The notes under the pieces: generated by a model
The model's input: the letters and a program-made list of their open reading frames with translations, nothing else
The model's database searches: none
What the model was told of the DNA's origin: nothing
Part shown: one piece after another, positions 9,569 to 18,317 of the stretch
How positions within the stretch are numbered: position 1 is the stretch's first letter
Layout of the letters: each line of letters opens with the position of its first letter
DNA from: Bacillus sp. V5-8f
GTDB lineage: Bacteria > Bacillota > Bacilli > Bacillales > DSM-1321
Assembly: GCF_002863565.1 (NCBI RefSeq)
Contig: NZ_PGUW01000007.1
Location: 62,001-126,000 of the forward strand
Length of the DNA: 64,000 nucleotides
Direction: 5' to 3'
Translations under genes and position numbers: made by a program

Positions 9569-10234
9569 ATGTGTGGAAGGTATAATCTTTTTTCCGAATT
9601 AAAGACGATAGCTGAAAGATTCCAGGTGATGAACAGTGAAGTTCTAGAATTGGTCCCTCGCTACAACATTGCCCCAGGCGAGGATATTATGGCCGTCCGG
9701 TGTGGTGAAAATGGGAATTATGCATCCTTGCTTCGTTGGGGATTGATTCCTGCCTGGGCAAAGGATTCTAAAATTGGTTATAAAATGATTAATGCACGGG
9801 CAGAAACTTTACACGAAAAGTCCACCTTTAAGAGACTTTTAAATCGAAAACGATGCCTTATCGTAGCAGACGGTTTTTACGAATGGAAAAAAGAGGAGAA
9901 GGGCAAACAGCCGTATCATATTCACTTGAAGAATCAGGAGCCCTTCGGTTTTGCAGGGCTATGGGATGAATGGGAACATCAAGGGCAAATCGTTCAAACA
10001 TGTACCATTATTACGACACAGGCCAATGAGCTGATGAAGGATATTCACCATCGGATGCCGGTTATCCTAACAAGAGAATCTGAGGAAGCTTGGTTGGATG
10101 AAGCTGAGTTGTCAGTACCTGAGTTAAACGGGTTATTGGTTCCGTATAAACCAACAGAAATGCTTGCATACCCTATTTCTACATTCGTTAATAATGCTAG
10201 AAATGAAGGAAAGGAAATCCTGAACCCTTTGTAG
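9569..10234 (+). CDS. SRAP/HMCES-family abasic site protein (YedK type)
   Basis: This protein forms a DNA-protein crosslink with abasic sites in single-stranded DNA, shielding them from strand breakage. The true start must be the ATG at 9569, because the family needs cysteine at position 2 after Met removal (MCGRYN); the frame is open 27 bases further upstream. Residues corresponding to the known active site fall at C2, N75 (MINARAE), E105 (FYEWK) and H160 (IHHRMPVIL), matching E. coli YedK numbering. TGGAGGGA lies upstream. It is convergent with the DNA glycosylase gene next door, so two DNA base-damage proteins share the locus, on opposite strands. Confidence 0.95.
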   Translation: MCGRYNLFSELKTIAERFQVMNSEVLELVPRYNIAPGEDIMAVRCGENGNYASLLRWGLIPAWAKDSKIGYKMINARAETLHEKSTFKRLLNRKRCLIVADGFYEWKKEEKGKQPYHIHLKNQEPFGFAGLWDEWEHQGQIVQTCTIITTQANELMKDIHHRMPVILTRESEEAWLDEAELSVPELNGLLVPYKPTEMLAYPISTFVNNARNEGKEILNPL

Positions 10235-10251
10235 TGTCCCAGTTCATGTTA

Positions 10252-10854
10252 CTAACGGGAGACAAAAGGGTTGTCCGGCACCCAAAACCTCCATGGGTAG
10301 TCTCTTGCTTCTCCGGAATTATGTATGCCGATACGGGGGCCGGAAACTATTTTCTCCGGCTTTTTCCCCTTTGTAATCCACAGCGGCGGCTCAGTAAATG
10401 AATGTCCATAATCAGCCATCGAGATACCAAGCGCTTTCGTAAGCTTGCCAGGACCACTTGTCAGTTTTCGTAGATCAAGAGTGCCCCTTCTTTCCTGCAT
10501 GAGTGGTATGCCATGGCAAGGCTCAACAGCCCTAATGAGTATCGCTTCGGGTTTTTCTTTTTCTGCGCTTACTACATTTACCAGTGTATGTGTATGCATA
10601 ACATATGTATAGATCAGGCCGGCTTCCCCAAACATCACCTCTGTCCGCTTAGTGCGTCGATTGCCAAAGCTGTGGGCCGCTTTGTCTCCTGGACCGATGT
10701 AGGCTTCAGTTTCCACAATATAACCCGAAGCTATCCCTTCTGGAGTTTCTTTTACGAGGATGCATCCGAGAAGAGCACGTGCAAGGTCCAATGTTGGCAC
10801 CTGGTAAAATTCTTTTGGTTGAGGCATACCGATATTAGCGCTCTCGTTTATCAT
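10252..10854 (-). CDS. 3-methyladenine DNA glycosylase (AAG/MPG family)
   Basis: This enzyme excises alkylated purines such as 3-methyladenine to begin base excision repair. The 200-residue protein has the AAG family core VETEAYIGPGDKAAHS with the catalytic glutamate near residue 50, then NRRTKRTEVMFG and VSGPRIGI. Of two ATGs six bases apart, the one at 10854 has GGAGG nine bases upstream; the one at 10860 is too close to it. It matches B. subtilis Aag (YxlJ) in length and motifs. Its stop lies 17 bases from the SRAP stop. Confidence 0.93.
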   Translation of the reverse strand: MINESANIGMPQPKEFYQVPTLDLARALLGCILVKETPEGIASGYIVETEAYIGPGDKAAHSFGNRRTKRTEVMFGEAGLIYTYVMHTHTLVNVVSAEKEKPEAILIRAVEPCHGIPLMQERRGTLDLRKLTSGPGKLTKALGISMADYGHSFTEPPLWITKGKKPEKIVSGPRIGIHNSGEARDYPWRFWVPDNPFVSR

Positions 10855-11162
10855 TAGCATAAACCTCCGGGTGTGACGAATGTGTTAAACTAGGGATAAA
10901 TTTGTCCAATCGCTGATTGTGAGTCCTAATCAATATGATTTAGCCGTTTCCAAGATATAGGTATTTTCTGATAAAAATTAATTAATCGATTCTCCGAGAT
11001 AAAATAAATAAGCTGTTTGTCCTTTTTATCTATTGGAAATAACTATAACGATATTACAATAATCGTATATCCCAATTAAAACGTCTACAAACGTTGCTGG
11101 TTTTGTACTTTTTTACTTTTCCTCTATAATCGTGAAAAATAAGCTCGGGATGTGAAAAGAGA
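10855..11162. other. Divergent intergenic region between glycosylase and proI
   Basis: An AT-rich spacer with no open frame of note. The proI promoter lies near its right end; nothing else was recognised. Confidence 0.5.
11102..11130 (+). promoter_or_regulatory. Putative sigma-A promoter of proI
   Basis: TTTGTA at 11102-11107 and a perfect TATAAT at 11125-11130 are separated by 17 bases, about 33 bases before the proI start. The -10 is strong and the -35 weak. Confidence 0.5.
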
Positions 11163-11975
11163 ATGAAAAATATTGGATTTATCGGCTGCGGGAAAATGGG
11201 ACAGGCAATGATTGAAGGAATGCTTGGTTCCGAAACGGTACAGCGTGACCAAATCATATTTAGCACAAGCCGATCGGAAACTTTGGCTGCGATCGAAAAG
11301 AAGCTGGAGGTTAAAGGAACATTAAACAACAAAGATGTAGCCCGATTTGCCGATTTTCTTTTTTTGGCAGTTAAGCCGAATTTGCATAGCCAAGTGATAA
11401 AGGAAATCAAGGATGATATAAAAGAGGATGTAGTGATTGTCACTATCGCTGCTGGAATTACAGCACAGGCCGTTGAACAGGATTTTGGAATACCAGTCAA
11501 GGTAGTGAGGACGATGCCGAATACACCATCTTTGGTTAGAGAAGGCATGACTGCAGTTTCGGTGAATTCAGCTGTTTCTAGGGAAGACTTACAAGAGATC
11601 TTAACATTGCTGAATAGCTTTGGGAAGACTGAATTAGTCGGGGAGGAGCTAATGGCTGCCGTTCCGGCCATCAGTGGTTCATCGCCAGCTTATGTATATA
11701 TGTTCATAGAAGCTTTAGCCGACGGAGGCGTCAGGGATGGCATTCCAAGGGACAAGGCATACAAAATGGCAGCACAGGCTGTGCTTGGTGCAGCAAAAAT
11801 GGTGCTAGAAACAGGCACCCATCCAGGGGAATTGAAGGATGCTGTCTGTACTCCCGGCGGTTCTACCATAGAAGCGGTTGCTGAATTGGAAGCAAATCAA
11901 TTTCGGTCGGCAGTACTACAAGCTATGAAAGCATGCACTAATAAAAACAAAATGCTCTCCAAAAAAGACAGCTAA
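11163..11975 (+). CDS. proI: Pyrroline-5-carboxylate reductase
   Basis: The enzyme reduces pyrroline-5-carboxylate to proline with NAD(P)H, the last step of proline synthesis. The 270-residue protein starts with a Rossmann motif (IGFIGCGKMGQAM), and the C-terminal dimer domain has ISGSSPAYVYMFIEALADGG and CTPGGSTIEAVAELE, both diagnostic. It has no proB or proA beside it, as in B. subtilis where ProI, ProH and ProG paralogues are scattered; the ProI label is by similarity only. A short inverted repeat at 12056-12085 follows the gene. Confidence 0.93.
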   Translation: MKNIGFIGCGKMGQAMIEGMLGSETVQRDQIIFSTSRSETLAAIEKKLEVKGTLNNKDVARFADFLFLAVKPNLHSQVIKEIKDDIKEDVVIVTIAAGITAQAVEQDFGIPVKVVRTMPNTPSLVREGMTAVSVNSAVSREDLQEILTLLNSFGKTELVGEELMAAVPAISGSSPAYVYMFIEALADGGVRDGIPRDKAYKMAAQAVLGAAKMVLETGTHPGELKDAVCTPGGSTIEAVAELEANQFRSAVLQAMKACTNKNKMLSKKDS

Positions 11976-12055
11976 ACAGCGAGCAGTGGCAACGGCCACA
12001 TGAATGGTCTTTGTAATGCTAACAAAAAATATCGCTGGTTAACTAGAAGGAGAGG

Positions 12056-12085
12056 GAGATAAGAGAATATCTGTTTCTCTATCTC
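12056..12085 (+). repeat. Inverted repeat between proI and acetyltransferase gene
   Basis: GAGATA-A-GAGAA pairs with TTCTC-TATCTC through a one-base bulge and a 7-base loop. There is no following T-run, so it may be a leader element or weak terminator. Confidence 0.4.
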
Positions 12086-12131
12086 TTGCATTAAAGGGAG
12101 AAACAAAAAATATTTTTCCGGGGGAAAATCA

Positions 12132-12632
12132 GTGATAGTAAAATTAAGTCCCACTGAAAAGGAAGATGCTGAAAATATATTAAAAATACAAATTCCGGCA
12201 TATAAAGTCGAAGCCAAGCTTATTAACTTTGATGGAATCCCACAATTGAAAGATACCATAGACGAAATCATGAAAAGTGATGAAACATTCATTGGTTATA
12301 TGGTTGAAGGAGAATTGGCAGGCTTTATATCGTATATTGTGCAGGATTCAGAAATAGAGATTTGCAGGCTTGTGGTGCACCCCGGTCATTTCAGAAAAGG
12401 CATCGCGAAAAAACTGTTAGGCTTTATAGTTGGCCATGTAGCCAACTACAATCATAAAGTAATGGTTAGTACTGGTTCCAAAAATTTTCCGGCAAAGTCT
12501 TTGTATCACAGCTTTGGATTCACCCATGTGAAGGAGATAGAGGTTAGCCCGGGAATTTTTATATCGCTAATGGAACTAGAAACACGTCAATTGAAAAGCT
12601 CTACAAGTAAACAGACCTATTCAGCTTTGTGA
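12132..12632 (+). CDS. GNAT family N-acetyltransferase
   Basis: A 166-residue GNAT-fold protein using acetyl-CoA to acetylate an amine of unknown identity. Motif A is visible as ICRLVVHPGHFRKGIAKKLL, including the R-K-G-I-A/G pyrophosphate-binding loop, and the C-terminal SLYHSFGFTHVKE is the usual motif B. The start is GTG with a GGGGGAA upstream. It sits alone between proI and ald and is convergent with ald. The substrate is unknown. Confidence 0.85.
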   Translation: MIVKLSPTEKEDAENILKIQIPAYKVEAKLINFDGIPQLKDTIDEIMKSDETFIGYMVEGELAGFISYIVQDSEIEICRLVVHPGHFRKGIAKKLLGFIVGHVANYNHKVMVSTGSKNFPAKSLYHSFGFTHVKEIEVSPGIFISLMELETRQLKSSTSKQTYSAL

Positions 12633-12666
12633 ACAGGTCTTAGCTAGAGCAAATTCTATTCTATGA

Positions 12667-13800
12667 TTAAGCACTAACATTCTCATTGTTTAAAGCTGTT
12701 TCTACATTTACATAGGTATATCCAAGGTCCCGAGCCACTGCTTCAAAGGTAATTTCGCCACCCGCAACATTTACGCCTTTTGCAAGTGCGGAATTCTGGC
12801 GGATTGTTTGGACAGCTCCAAAATTTGCTATTTGCAATGCATAAGGTATGGTAACATTCGTCAACGCAATCGTGGAGGTTTGCGGAACAGCTCCAGGCAT
12901 ATTCGCTACCGCATAATGGACGACGCCATGCTTTAGATAAGTAGGATTATCATGTGTGGTAATTTTGTCAACTGTTTCGAAAATTCCGCCTTGATCAATG
13001 GCAACATCAACAATGACAGAGCCAGATGGCATAGACTTGACCATTTCTTCTGTAACCAGTTTAGGAGCTTTAGCCCCTGGAATCAACACAGCACCGATGA
13101 CGAGGTCAGATTCAGCAACAGCTTGGGCAACATTATATGGATTTGAAATCAGCGTCGTAATTTGTTTTCCGAAAATGTCATCCAATTGCCGTAACCGGTC
13201 AGGATTTAAGTCGATGATTGTTACATCTGCTCCAAGTCCGACCGCAATTTTGGCTGCATTAGTTCCGACAACGCCACCGCCGATGATTGTAACCTTTCCT
13301 CGTTTTACGCCAGGTACCCCGCCAAGGAGGATTCCTTTTCCGCCTTTTGGCTTTTCCAGGATCTGTGCACCGATTTGAGCCGCCATTCGCCCTGCGACTT
13401 CGCTCATCGGAGTCAAAAGTGGAAGTGTATTGTTCAAGGCCACGGTTTCGTACGCAATAGCCAATACGCCGCTATCTTTTAAGGCCTTTGTTAATTCAGG
13501 ATCTGCTGCAAGGTGGAGGTAAGTAAATAAAATCAACCCTTTGCGGAAAAATTTATATTCTGCTTGAATTGGTTCTTTTACTTTTAAAATCATTTCAGCT
13601 TCTGACCAAACATCCGAAGCACTTTCAACGATAATAGCCCCTGCTGTCAGATAGGAGTCATTTGGGAAGCCGCTTCCGGTACCTGCGTCATTTTCTATGA
13701 ATACCTCATGGCCTGCATTTACTAACGCTACTACACCGGCAGGAGTGATGGCTACACGATTTTCATTGTTTTTGATTTCCTTCGGTACACCGATTCTCAT
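12667..13800 (-). CDS. ald: Alanine dehydrogenase
   Basis: The enzyme catalyses NAD-dependent oxidative deamination of L-alanine to pyruvate, used for growth on alanine and during sporulation. The 377 residues are the usual length. N-terminal [17 protein letters not shown], pyruvate-site residues K75 (LKVKEP) and H96 (YLHLA), and the NAD-binding [15 protein letters not shown] are all present. GGGAGG lies upstream of the ATG. An AdeR-like PucR regulator lies two genes upstream on the same strand, as expected from B. subtilis where AdeR activates ald, but here an EcsC gene lies between them. Confidence 0.96.
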   Translation of the reverse strand: MRIGVPKEIKNNENRVAITPAGVVALVNAGHEVFIENDAGTGSGFPNDSYLTAGAIIVESASDVWSEAEMILKVKEPIQAEYKFFRKGLILFTYLHLAADPELTKALKDSGVLAIAYETVALNNTLPLLTPMSEVAGRMAAQIGAQILEKPKGGKGILLGGVPGVKRGKVTIIGGGVVGTNAAKIAVGLGADVTIIDLNPDRLRQLDDIFGKQITTLISNPYNVAQAVAESDLVIGAVLIPGAKAPKLVTEEMVKSMPSGSVIVDVAIDQGGIFETVDKITTHDNPTYLKHGVVHYAVANMPGAVPQTSTIALTNVTIPYALQIANFGAVQTIRQNSALAKGVNVAGGEITFEAVARDLGYTYVNVETALNNENVSA

Positions 13801-13891
13801 ATCAAATACCTCCCACAGAAAACTTTACCTTCTTAAGAAAATTATAGTCTTAATAGAAAAAAAGATAATTGTGAAAAAAAGAAAAAATAAA

Positions 13892-13925
13892 AAGGAGCGT
13901 TTGTGTAATTTCACAAACGCTCCTT
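13892..13925 (-). terminator. Terminator after EcsC gene, upstream of ald
   Basis: A 14-bp perfect stem (AAGGAGCGTTTGTG with CACAAACGCTCCTT, 6-base loop) is followed on the minus strand by a long T-rich tract. It ends the EcsC transcript and lies 92-125 bases upstream of the ald start, so the same DNA could also be an operator for ald. Confidence 0.85.
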
Positions 13926-13989
13926 CCTGAGGACTAGTCTCCATTGCTTATTAACGATTAAAGCAATAGGGGTAAGACCCCAAAAGAAT

Positions 13990-14826
13990 TTATATAAGTT
14001 CAGTTTGAACAGGCGGCCGTTCTAGCTGGTTCATTCTTTGAAGAATCCGCCGTTTTCTGTAGAGCATATGGCCCGCTTCTGCTATGTCCTGTATCATGGA
14101 ACGGTTCGTAAATGCCCCAAAAATCATCCCCGCGACCGGCACCAATTGTAGGAGCTTCTTCCAGCCGAATTGGTCACGGTACGTATAAATAACCTCGCGC
14201 CAGCCCTGTAATTGGGACATCACTTCTTTTGAATTGTCTCCCTGTCTTGTGTAAAAGGAAGACAATTCATTCAGGATAGCCTCTTTTCCTACGATATCGG
14301 AAGTTGCAAATTGAAGGCATTTAATAATGAAAATCCGTTCTTCCTTATTGCTCGGATCGTATCCATATACCACCGCTATATCCTGAAGCGTCTTTAAGGA
14401 AAGACCCAGCAGGGCAGGAATGTCCACAGCCAGTGTAAAAATACCTCCAACACCAGTTGTGGCACCCTGGAGTGTTGCTATCTGGCTGTTCGTCTTTTGT
14501 ATTTCTTCACACACAGCATCCATGATTGCTAAAGGAACATTTTCAACATCCTCAATTTTGGAAACAATTAATTCAGGAGCCTGTACCTGCAATTTATTCA
14601 GTATATTTTTCTCTTTCGATAAATAGCTGCCTCCTGACTGTACAAAGCTGCCCAGCTCATCTAGAAGGGCACCTATTTTCTTTTGGATGAATGCAGGTGT
14701 GATTTTATCCAGCAATTTAAAAGGCAGCCTGCCGATCTTTTCCCAGAACCATAACCCCTTTTGGTCCTTTTCCCACTTCTCTACCTGTTCCAAGTACATC
14801 CGCAATGTTTCTTTAGATTCTAGCAT
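13990..14826 (-). CDS. EcsC family protein
   Basis: This 278-residue protein belongs to the EcsC family, recognised from VGGIFTLAVDIPALLGLSLK and the following YGYDPSNKEERIFIIKCL. A central hydrophobic region suggests membrane association. B. subtilis EcsC accompanies an ABC exporter, but no exporter is nearby, so its role here is unknown. The start at 14826 has AAGGA seven bases upstream; the earlier ATG at 14841 collides with its own Shine-Dalgarno. It lies between the PucR regulator and ald on the same strand and ends at a strong terminator. Confidence 0.85.
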   Translation of the reverse strand: MLESKETLRMYLEQVEKWEKDQKGLWFWEKIGRLPFKLLDKITPAFIQKKIGALLDELGSFVQSGGSYLSKEKNILNKLQVQAPELIVSKIEDVENVPLAIMDAVCEEIQKTNSQIATLQGATTGVGGIFTLAVDIPALLGLSLKTLQDIAVVYGYDPSNKEERIFIIKCLQFATSDIVGKEAILNELSSFYTRQGDNSKEVMSQLQGWREVIYTYRDQFGWKKLLQLVPVAGMIFGAFTNRSMIQDIAEAGHMLYRKRRILQRMNQLERPPVQTELI

Positions 14827-14880
14827 AATCAATTCCTTCATCCCTTTTCAGTAATCTCCATAGAGGAATAGCTGACATGT

Positions 14881-16134
14881 TCATTTTTTTTGTAAAAACT
14901 CTTGGTACTGCTTCATTTTAAAATCAAGGTATAAAGTAACTTTTTGTAAGGGGTCTTTTAAGTTGATTCTTCCTATATCCGCTATTCGCTTTAACCGGTA
15001 GGTTAATGTATTTATATGGATATGAAGCTGCTTTGCCGTCTCAGCAGGGTTGCAGTCTTTTTCTAAATATACCTGTAACGTATGTATCAGGTTTGTTTGG
15101 TTTTTATTATCATATGAATTTAAGGCTTGAATGGGTATATGCTCCGTCAAGGAATATCGGCTTTTTACAAGGGTATCGAGTGATTGGAAGATCCCAAGTT
15201 CCTGATATTCAGTCAGGTCCTTTGTCTCCTTTGGAAATGCCCGTTTTATTTTTAAAGTGAACAAAGCTTCCTCATAGCTATCGGTTCCTTGAATTAAAGA
15301 ACGATAGATGCCGCCGCATGTGCCTAATATGTCGTTGACACTGAACCTCGTCGACATCTGATTGATGAAATAAGGAATGAACTCTTTAATCGAGGTCTCG
15401 AACCCATCTTTTTGTTTAGAACCAACAAGTAATATCAATTTCCTTTGATCTGTCGTGAAAAAAAAGGGCTTAACTTTTTGGGTGGTTGTTAGCATATAGG
15501 ATATATTACGTTCAACTTCCTGTGTTATTTCCTCTGGAAATTCGAAGACCAGTACTGTGAAACATGCGGGTTTAGGCAAGGAAAATTGTGCAAGCCTTCT
15601 GGCGATGTCCTGCTCATCCTGGAAATGGGCTGTCAGAAGCTGCCAAAAGAATTCCTGATGGCTTTCTTCTTTTCTTTTTTTTCGGATCTGCAGCTGCAAA
15701 AGCTGGTTTTTTGCTTCTTTGGCTGCGAGTTCCAAAAAGTCCATGTCTTCTTTGGAAAATGGTTTATTCACTTCTAAAGCCCATATGAACCCAAGGACTT
15801 CATTGTTTTTGCGGATGGAAATCGCTGCACGCTTTCCTAGGCCCACTTCATTGATAGACGGCACTTGAACAGGCTTATCGCTGCTTATGATAGCTGGCAG
15901 TATTCCTTCTCTCCAAAGACTGTTAATCACTTTTTCGGGAACCCTGCGGCTTATGATTGTTGAAATTCTGGCCTGGTCGGTGGTGTCATCGTGCATACTG
16001 TATGCGAGTACGCGATGATTGCCGTCCTCAATCGTAACCGGGCAGCCCAATACGGAACTGACACGATCCGCAAATTCCATCAGATCCCCGAAAATACCTT
16101 TAAAAATGTCTTTTTTTCCGCCGGATACATCCAT
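14881..16134 (-). CDS. adeR: PucR/CdaR-type activator, AdeR-like
   Basis: A 417-residue transcription factor of the PucR family. The N-terminal half resembles a GAF-like sensor, and the C-terminus carries the helix-turn-helix NPAETAKQLHIHINTLTYRL typical of PucR/CdaR. In B. subtilis the related AdeR (YukF) senses alanine and activates ald, and ald lies 2 kb downstream here, so the same role is inferred. The start at 16134 has AAGGGG seven bases upstream; upstream in-frame TTG and ATG codons lack such a site. The symbol rests on context and family, not a full alignment. Confidence 0.75.
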   Translation of the reverse strand: MDVSGGKKDIFKGIFGDLMEFADRVSSVLGCPVTIEDGNHRVLAYSMHDDTTDQARISTIISRRVPEKVINSLWREGILPAIISSDKPVQVPSINEVGLGKRAAISIRKNNEVLGFIWALEVNKPFSKEDMDFLELAAKEAKNQLLQLQIRKKRKEESHQEFFWQLLTAHFQDEQDIARRLAQFSLPKPACFTVLVFEFPEEITQEVERNISYMLTTTQKVKPFFFTTDQRKLILLVGSKQKDGFETSIKEFIPYFINQMSTRFSVNDILGTCGGIYRSLIQGTDSYEEALFTLKIKRAFPKETKDLTEYQELGIFQSLDTLVKSRYSLTEHIPIQALNSYDNKNQTNLIHTLQVYLEKDCNPAETAKQLHIHINTLTYRLKRIADIGRINLKDPLQKVTLYLDFKMKQYQEFLQKK

Positions 16135-16266
16135 ACAAAAACCCCTTGAAAGTTCCATAGTGTCTTTAATCAAATATTATTATAATCTTAACAAAATATC
16201 AGCAGTAAAATTATAATCCAGCTCAGGACCAAGCGAAAAAGAGGCATGCAGATCATGCAGTTCTAT

Positions 16267-16301
16267 AAAAAAATCCTTTCCGGACGGAAAGGATTTTTTT
16301 T
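16267..16301 (-). terminator. Terminator of ykaA-pit
   Basis: The stem AAATCCTTTCC / GGAAAGGATTT with loop GGAC is flanked by A- and T-runs on both sides, so it can work on both strands. It lies directly after pit on the minus strand. Confidence 0.88.
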
Positions 16302-16322
16302 ATGGACCAACCAGCGGAACCC

Positions 16323-17321
16323 TTAGAACAATAGGTTTAATAAGAAGTAAATGAGGGCCGCGAGCGTACCTGAAATTGGCAACGTAATGAACCAAGTAAT
16401 GATCATACGCTGTGCAGTTCCCCATTTTACCCCCTTAACACGGTGGGCGGCACCCACTCCAAGGATTGAGGATGAAATAACATGTGTCGTGCTGACTGGC
16501 AAGTGGATAAAAGTAGCGCCGAAAATAATAGACGCACCCGTCAAGTCAGCTGCAACACCATTTACTGGACGGATTTTCATGATTCCACCGCCGACAGTTT
16601 TAATGATTTTCCAACCGCCGACAGATGTTCCGAGTCCCATTGCCAGGGCACAGGAAACCTGTACCCAGAACGGGATATCAGTGGTTGAAAGTTGGCCGTT
16701 GGCAATTAACGCCATTACGATGATTCCCATGGCTTTCTGGGCATCATTCGTACCATGTGTATAGGCTTGAAGTGCTGCTGTGAGTATTTGGAAATAACGA
16801 AAACCCCTATTTGTTTTCGTTAGGTTATTATTTTTAAATATGATTTTAAAAAGGCTGTAAACCAGGTAACCCACACCAAAAGCCAATAGCGGGGAAATGA
16901 TCAACGCTTGAAGGATTTTAAGAAATCCGGTCCAGTTCAAAGCCCCGAACCCGGCTGCGCCAATAGCTGCTCCAGCTATTGAACCGATAATTGCGTGGGA
17001 GGAACTGCTTGGTATCCCGTAGTACCAAGTGATTAAGTTCCAGGCAATAGCGGCTATCAAGGCGGCAAGAATCACTAGGGCACCATTGTTTAAGGTGAAT
17101 GGATCTACGATATCCTTTGTGATGGTTTTTGCAACTCCGGTGAATGTCATGGCACCGAGAAAGTTCATGACGGCGGCCAAAATAATCGCATGCCTTGGTT
17201 TCAATGCCTTTGTTGAAACGGATGTGGCAATCGCATTTGCTGTATCATGAAACCCATTGATGAAGTCAAATGCCAATGCTCCGATTACTATAAGAATTGT
17301 TATAATAAATAAAGTATCCAT
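16323..17321 (-). CDS. pit: PiT-family inorganic phosphate transporter
   Basis: A 332-residue membrane permease for low-affinity phosphate (metal-phosphate) uptake driven by ion gradient. The PiT signature appears twice, as GFHDTANAIATSVSTKAL near the N-terminus and AYTHGTNDAQKAMGI in the second half, as expected for inverted repeats. AAGGAG lies ten bases from the ATG. It follows the PhoU-like ykaA by 14 bases on the same strand, the same pair as in B. subtilis. Pho-box-like repeats lie upstream of the pair. Confidence 0.95.
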   Translation of the reverse strand: MDTLFIITILIVIGALAFDFINGFHDTANAIATSVSTKALKPRHAIILAAVMNFLGAMTFTGVAKTITKDIVDPFTLNNGALVILAALIAAIAWNLITWYYGIPSSSSHAIIGSIAGAAIGAAGFGALNWTGFLKILQALIISPLLAFGVGYLVYSLFKIIFKNNNLTKTNRGFRYFQILTAALQAYTHGTNDAQKAMGIIVMALIANGQLSTTDIPFWVQVSCALAMGLGTSVGGWKIIKTVGGGIMKIRPVNGVAADLTGASIIFGATFIHLPVSTTHVISSSILGVGAAHRVKGVKWGTAQRMIITWFITLPISGTLAALIYFLLNLLF

Positions 17322-17335
17322 GTATGGAGGACTCC

Positions 17336-17956
17336 TTAAGCATTTTTCATGATGATAGTTTCAAGCGTATTGGCGACTGTTTGGCAGCTGTCTGCAATTT
17401 CCTCGAGATCTTCATAAATCTCTTTATATTGAATGATTCGGATCGGATCCTTCTCAACTGCAAACAAGTTCTTGATCGATTGACGCTGGATGCCATCACA
17501 AACTGATTCAAGATCCTTTATTTTTATTGCATGCTGGCGAATGCTTGGCAATTTACTCTTTGATGACAGTAGTTCAACTGACTTAACAATTTCATAAGTA
17601 CATTCTTTGATTGCGTCTACAAACTTCAGCATATATTCATCCGCATTCATGATAGAGTACATTTCAAACAATGCTGCCGTATGCTCAAGGCCGTCAAGAA
17701 CATCATCCATGCTCATGGTCAGCGCGAGGATATCTTCGCGCTCAATAGGAGTGATAAAGGCATTATTAAGCTCTTTAATAACTTCGTGGACCATGTCATC
17801 GCCTTTATGCTCAAAATCCTTCATATTGTCCGCGAATACTTTTAAATCGCTGACATTGTTCAGCTTGTAATCAGCGAACGCATCTGCGGCCTCTTTTAAA
17901 TTTTGGGCGATGCTTGTAAGAAGAATTGCAAACTTATCCTTTTTCTTGAAAACCAT
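17336..17956 (-). CDS. ykaA: DUF47 PhoU-like Pit accessory protein
   Basis: A 206-residue all-helical protein of the DUF47/PhoU-like family, which partners Pit transporters and probably regulates them. The start MVFKKKDKFAILL, the phrase FEHKGDDMVHEVIKELNNAF and the metal-binding-like MDDVLDGLEHTAA are typical. GGGGG precedes the ATG. It is the first gene of the ykaA-pit operon; a strong terminator follows pit. Confidence 0.92.
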   Translation of the reverse strand: MVFKKKDKFAILLTSIAQNLKEAADAFADYKLNNVSDLKVFADNMKDFEHKGDDMVHEVIKELNNAFITPIEREDILALTMSMDDVLDGLEHTAALFEMYSIMNADEYMLKFVDAIKECTYEIVKSVELLSSKSKLPSIRQHAIKIKDLESVCDGIQRQSIKNLFAVEKDPIRIIQYKEIYEDLEEIADSCQTVANTLETIIMKNA

Positions 17957-18317
17957 ATAAAAAAACCCCCAATTTTTTGCATTATTTATGCATGATTACT
18001 TCATCCAGGAATATAACTTACGCATAGTATAAGCTAAACAATTGTATCCGAAATTCGACAAATTGCGAAAGTCCTTTCGAATAAAATTTACAAAATCTTA
18101 ACATTGTAAATACGAAATTTTTAGAAAAGTCCTAAACGAACTTAACAAAATATTTCTCCCTCTTTTATACCCTACAGGTTGGGCACTACGCATCGAATAA
18201 ATAAAAACCTGTTAGTGAAAATATATGATTAAGTTTTTAAATTGGTAAAAGACTAATCATTAGGAAGTACAATTGGTAAAATGCTACAATTAGTAAAAAA
18301 GAAAAGGAGGTTTTTCC
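17957..18317. other. Divergent region between ykaA and yvgN homologue
   Basis: A 361-bp AT-rich spacer serving two divergent promoters. Pho-box-like repeats lie at 18087-18110, with one more TTAACA at 18142. No small gene was seen. Confidence 0.5.
18087..18110. promoter_or_regulatory. Pho-box-like direct repeats upstream of ykaA-pit
   Basis: TTTACA (18087-18092) and TTAACA (18098-18103) are separated by exactly 5 bases, the spacing of B. subtilis PhoP direct repeats. A reverse-oriented copy (TGTAAA) follows at 18105-18110. Location between a phosphate transporter operon and a divergent gene fits PhoP control, which is inferred. Confidence 0.5.

Noticed and set aside
11054-11671. Minus-strand frame opposite proI
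   Set aside because: Shadow of the proI coding sequence; Ser/Ile-rich antisense pattern.
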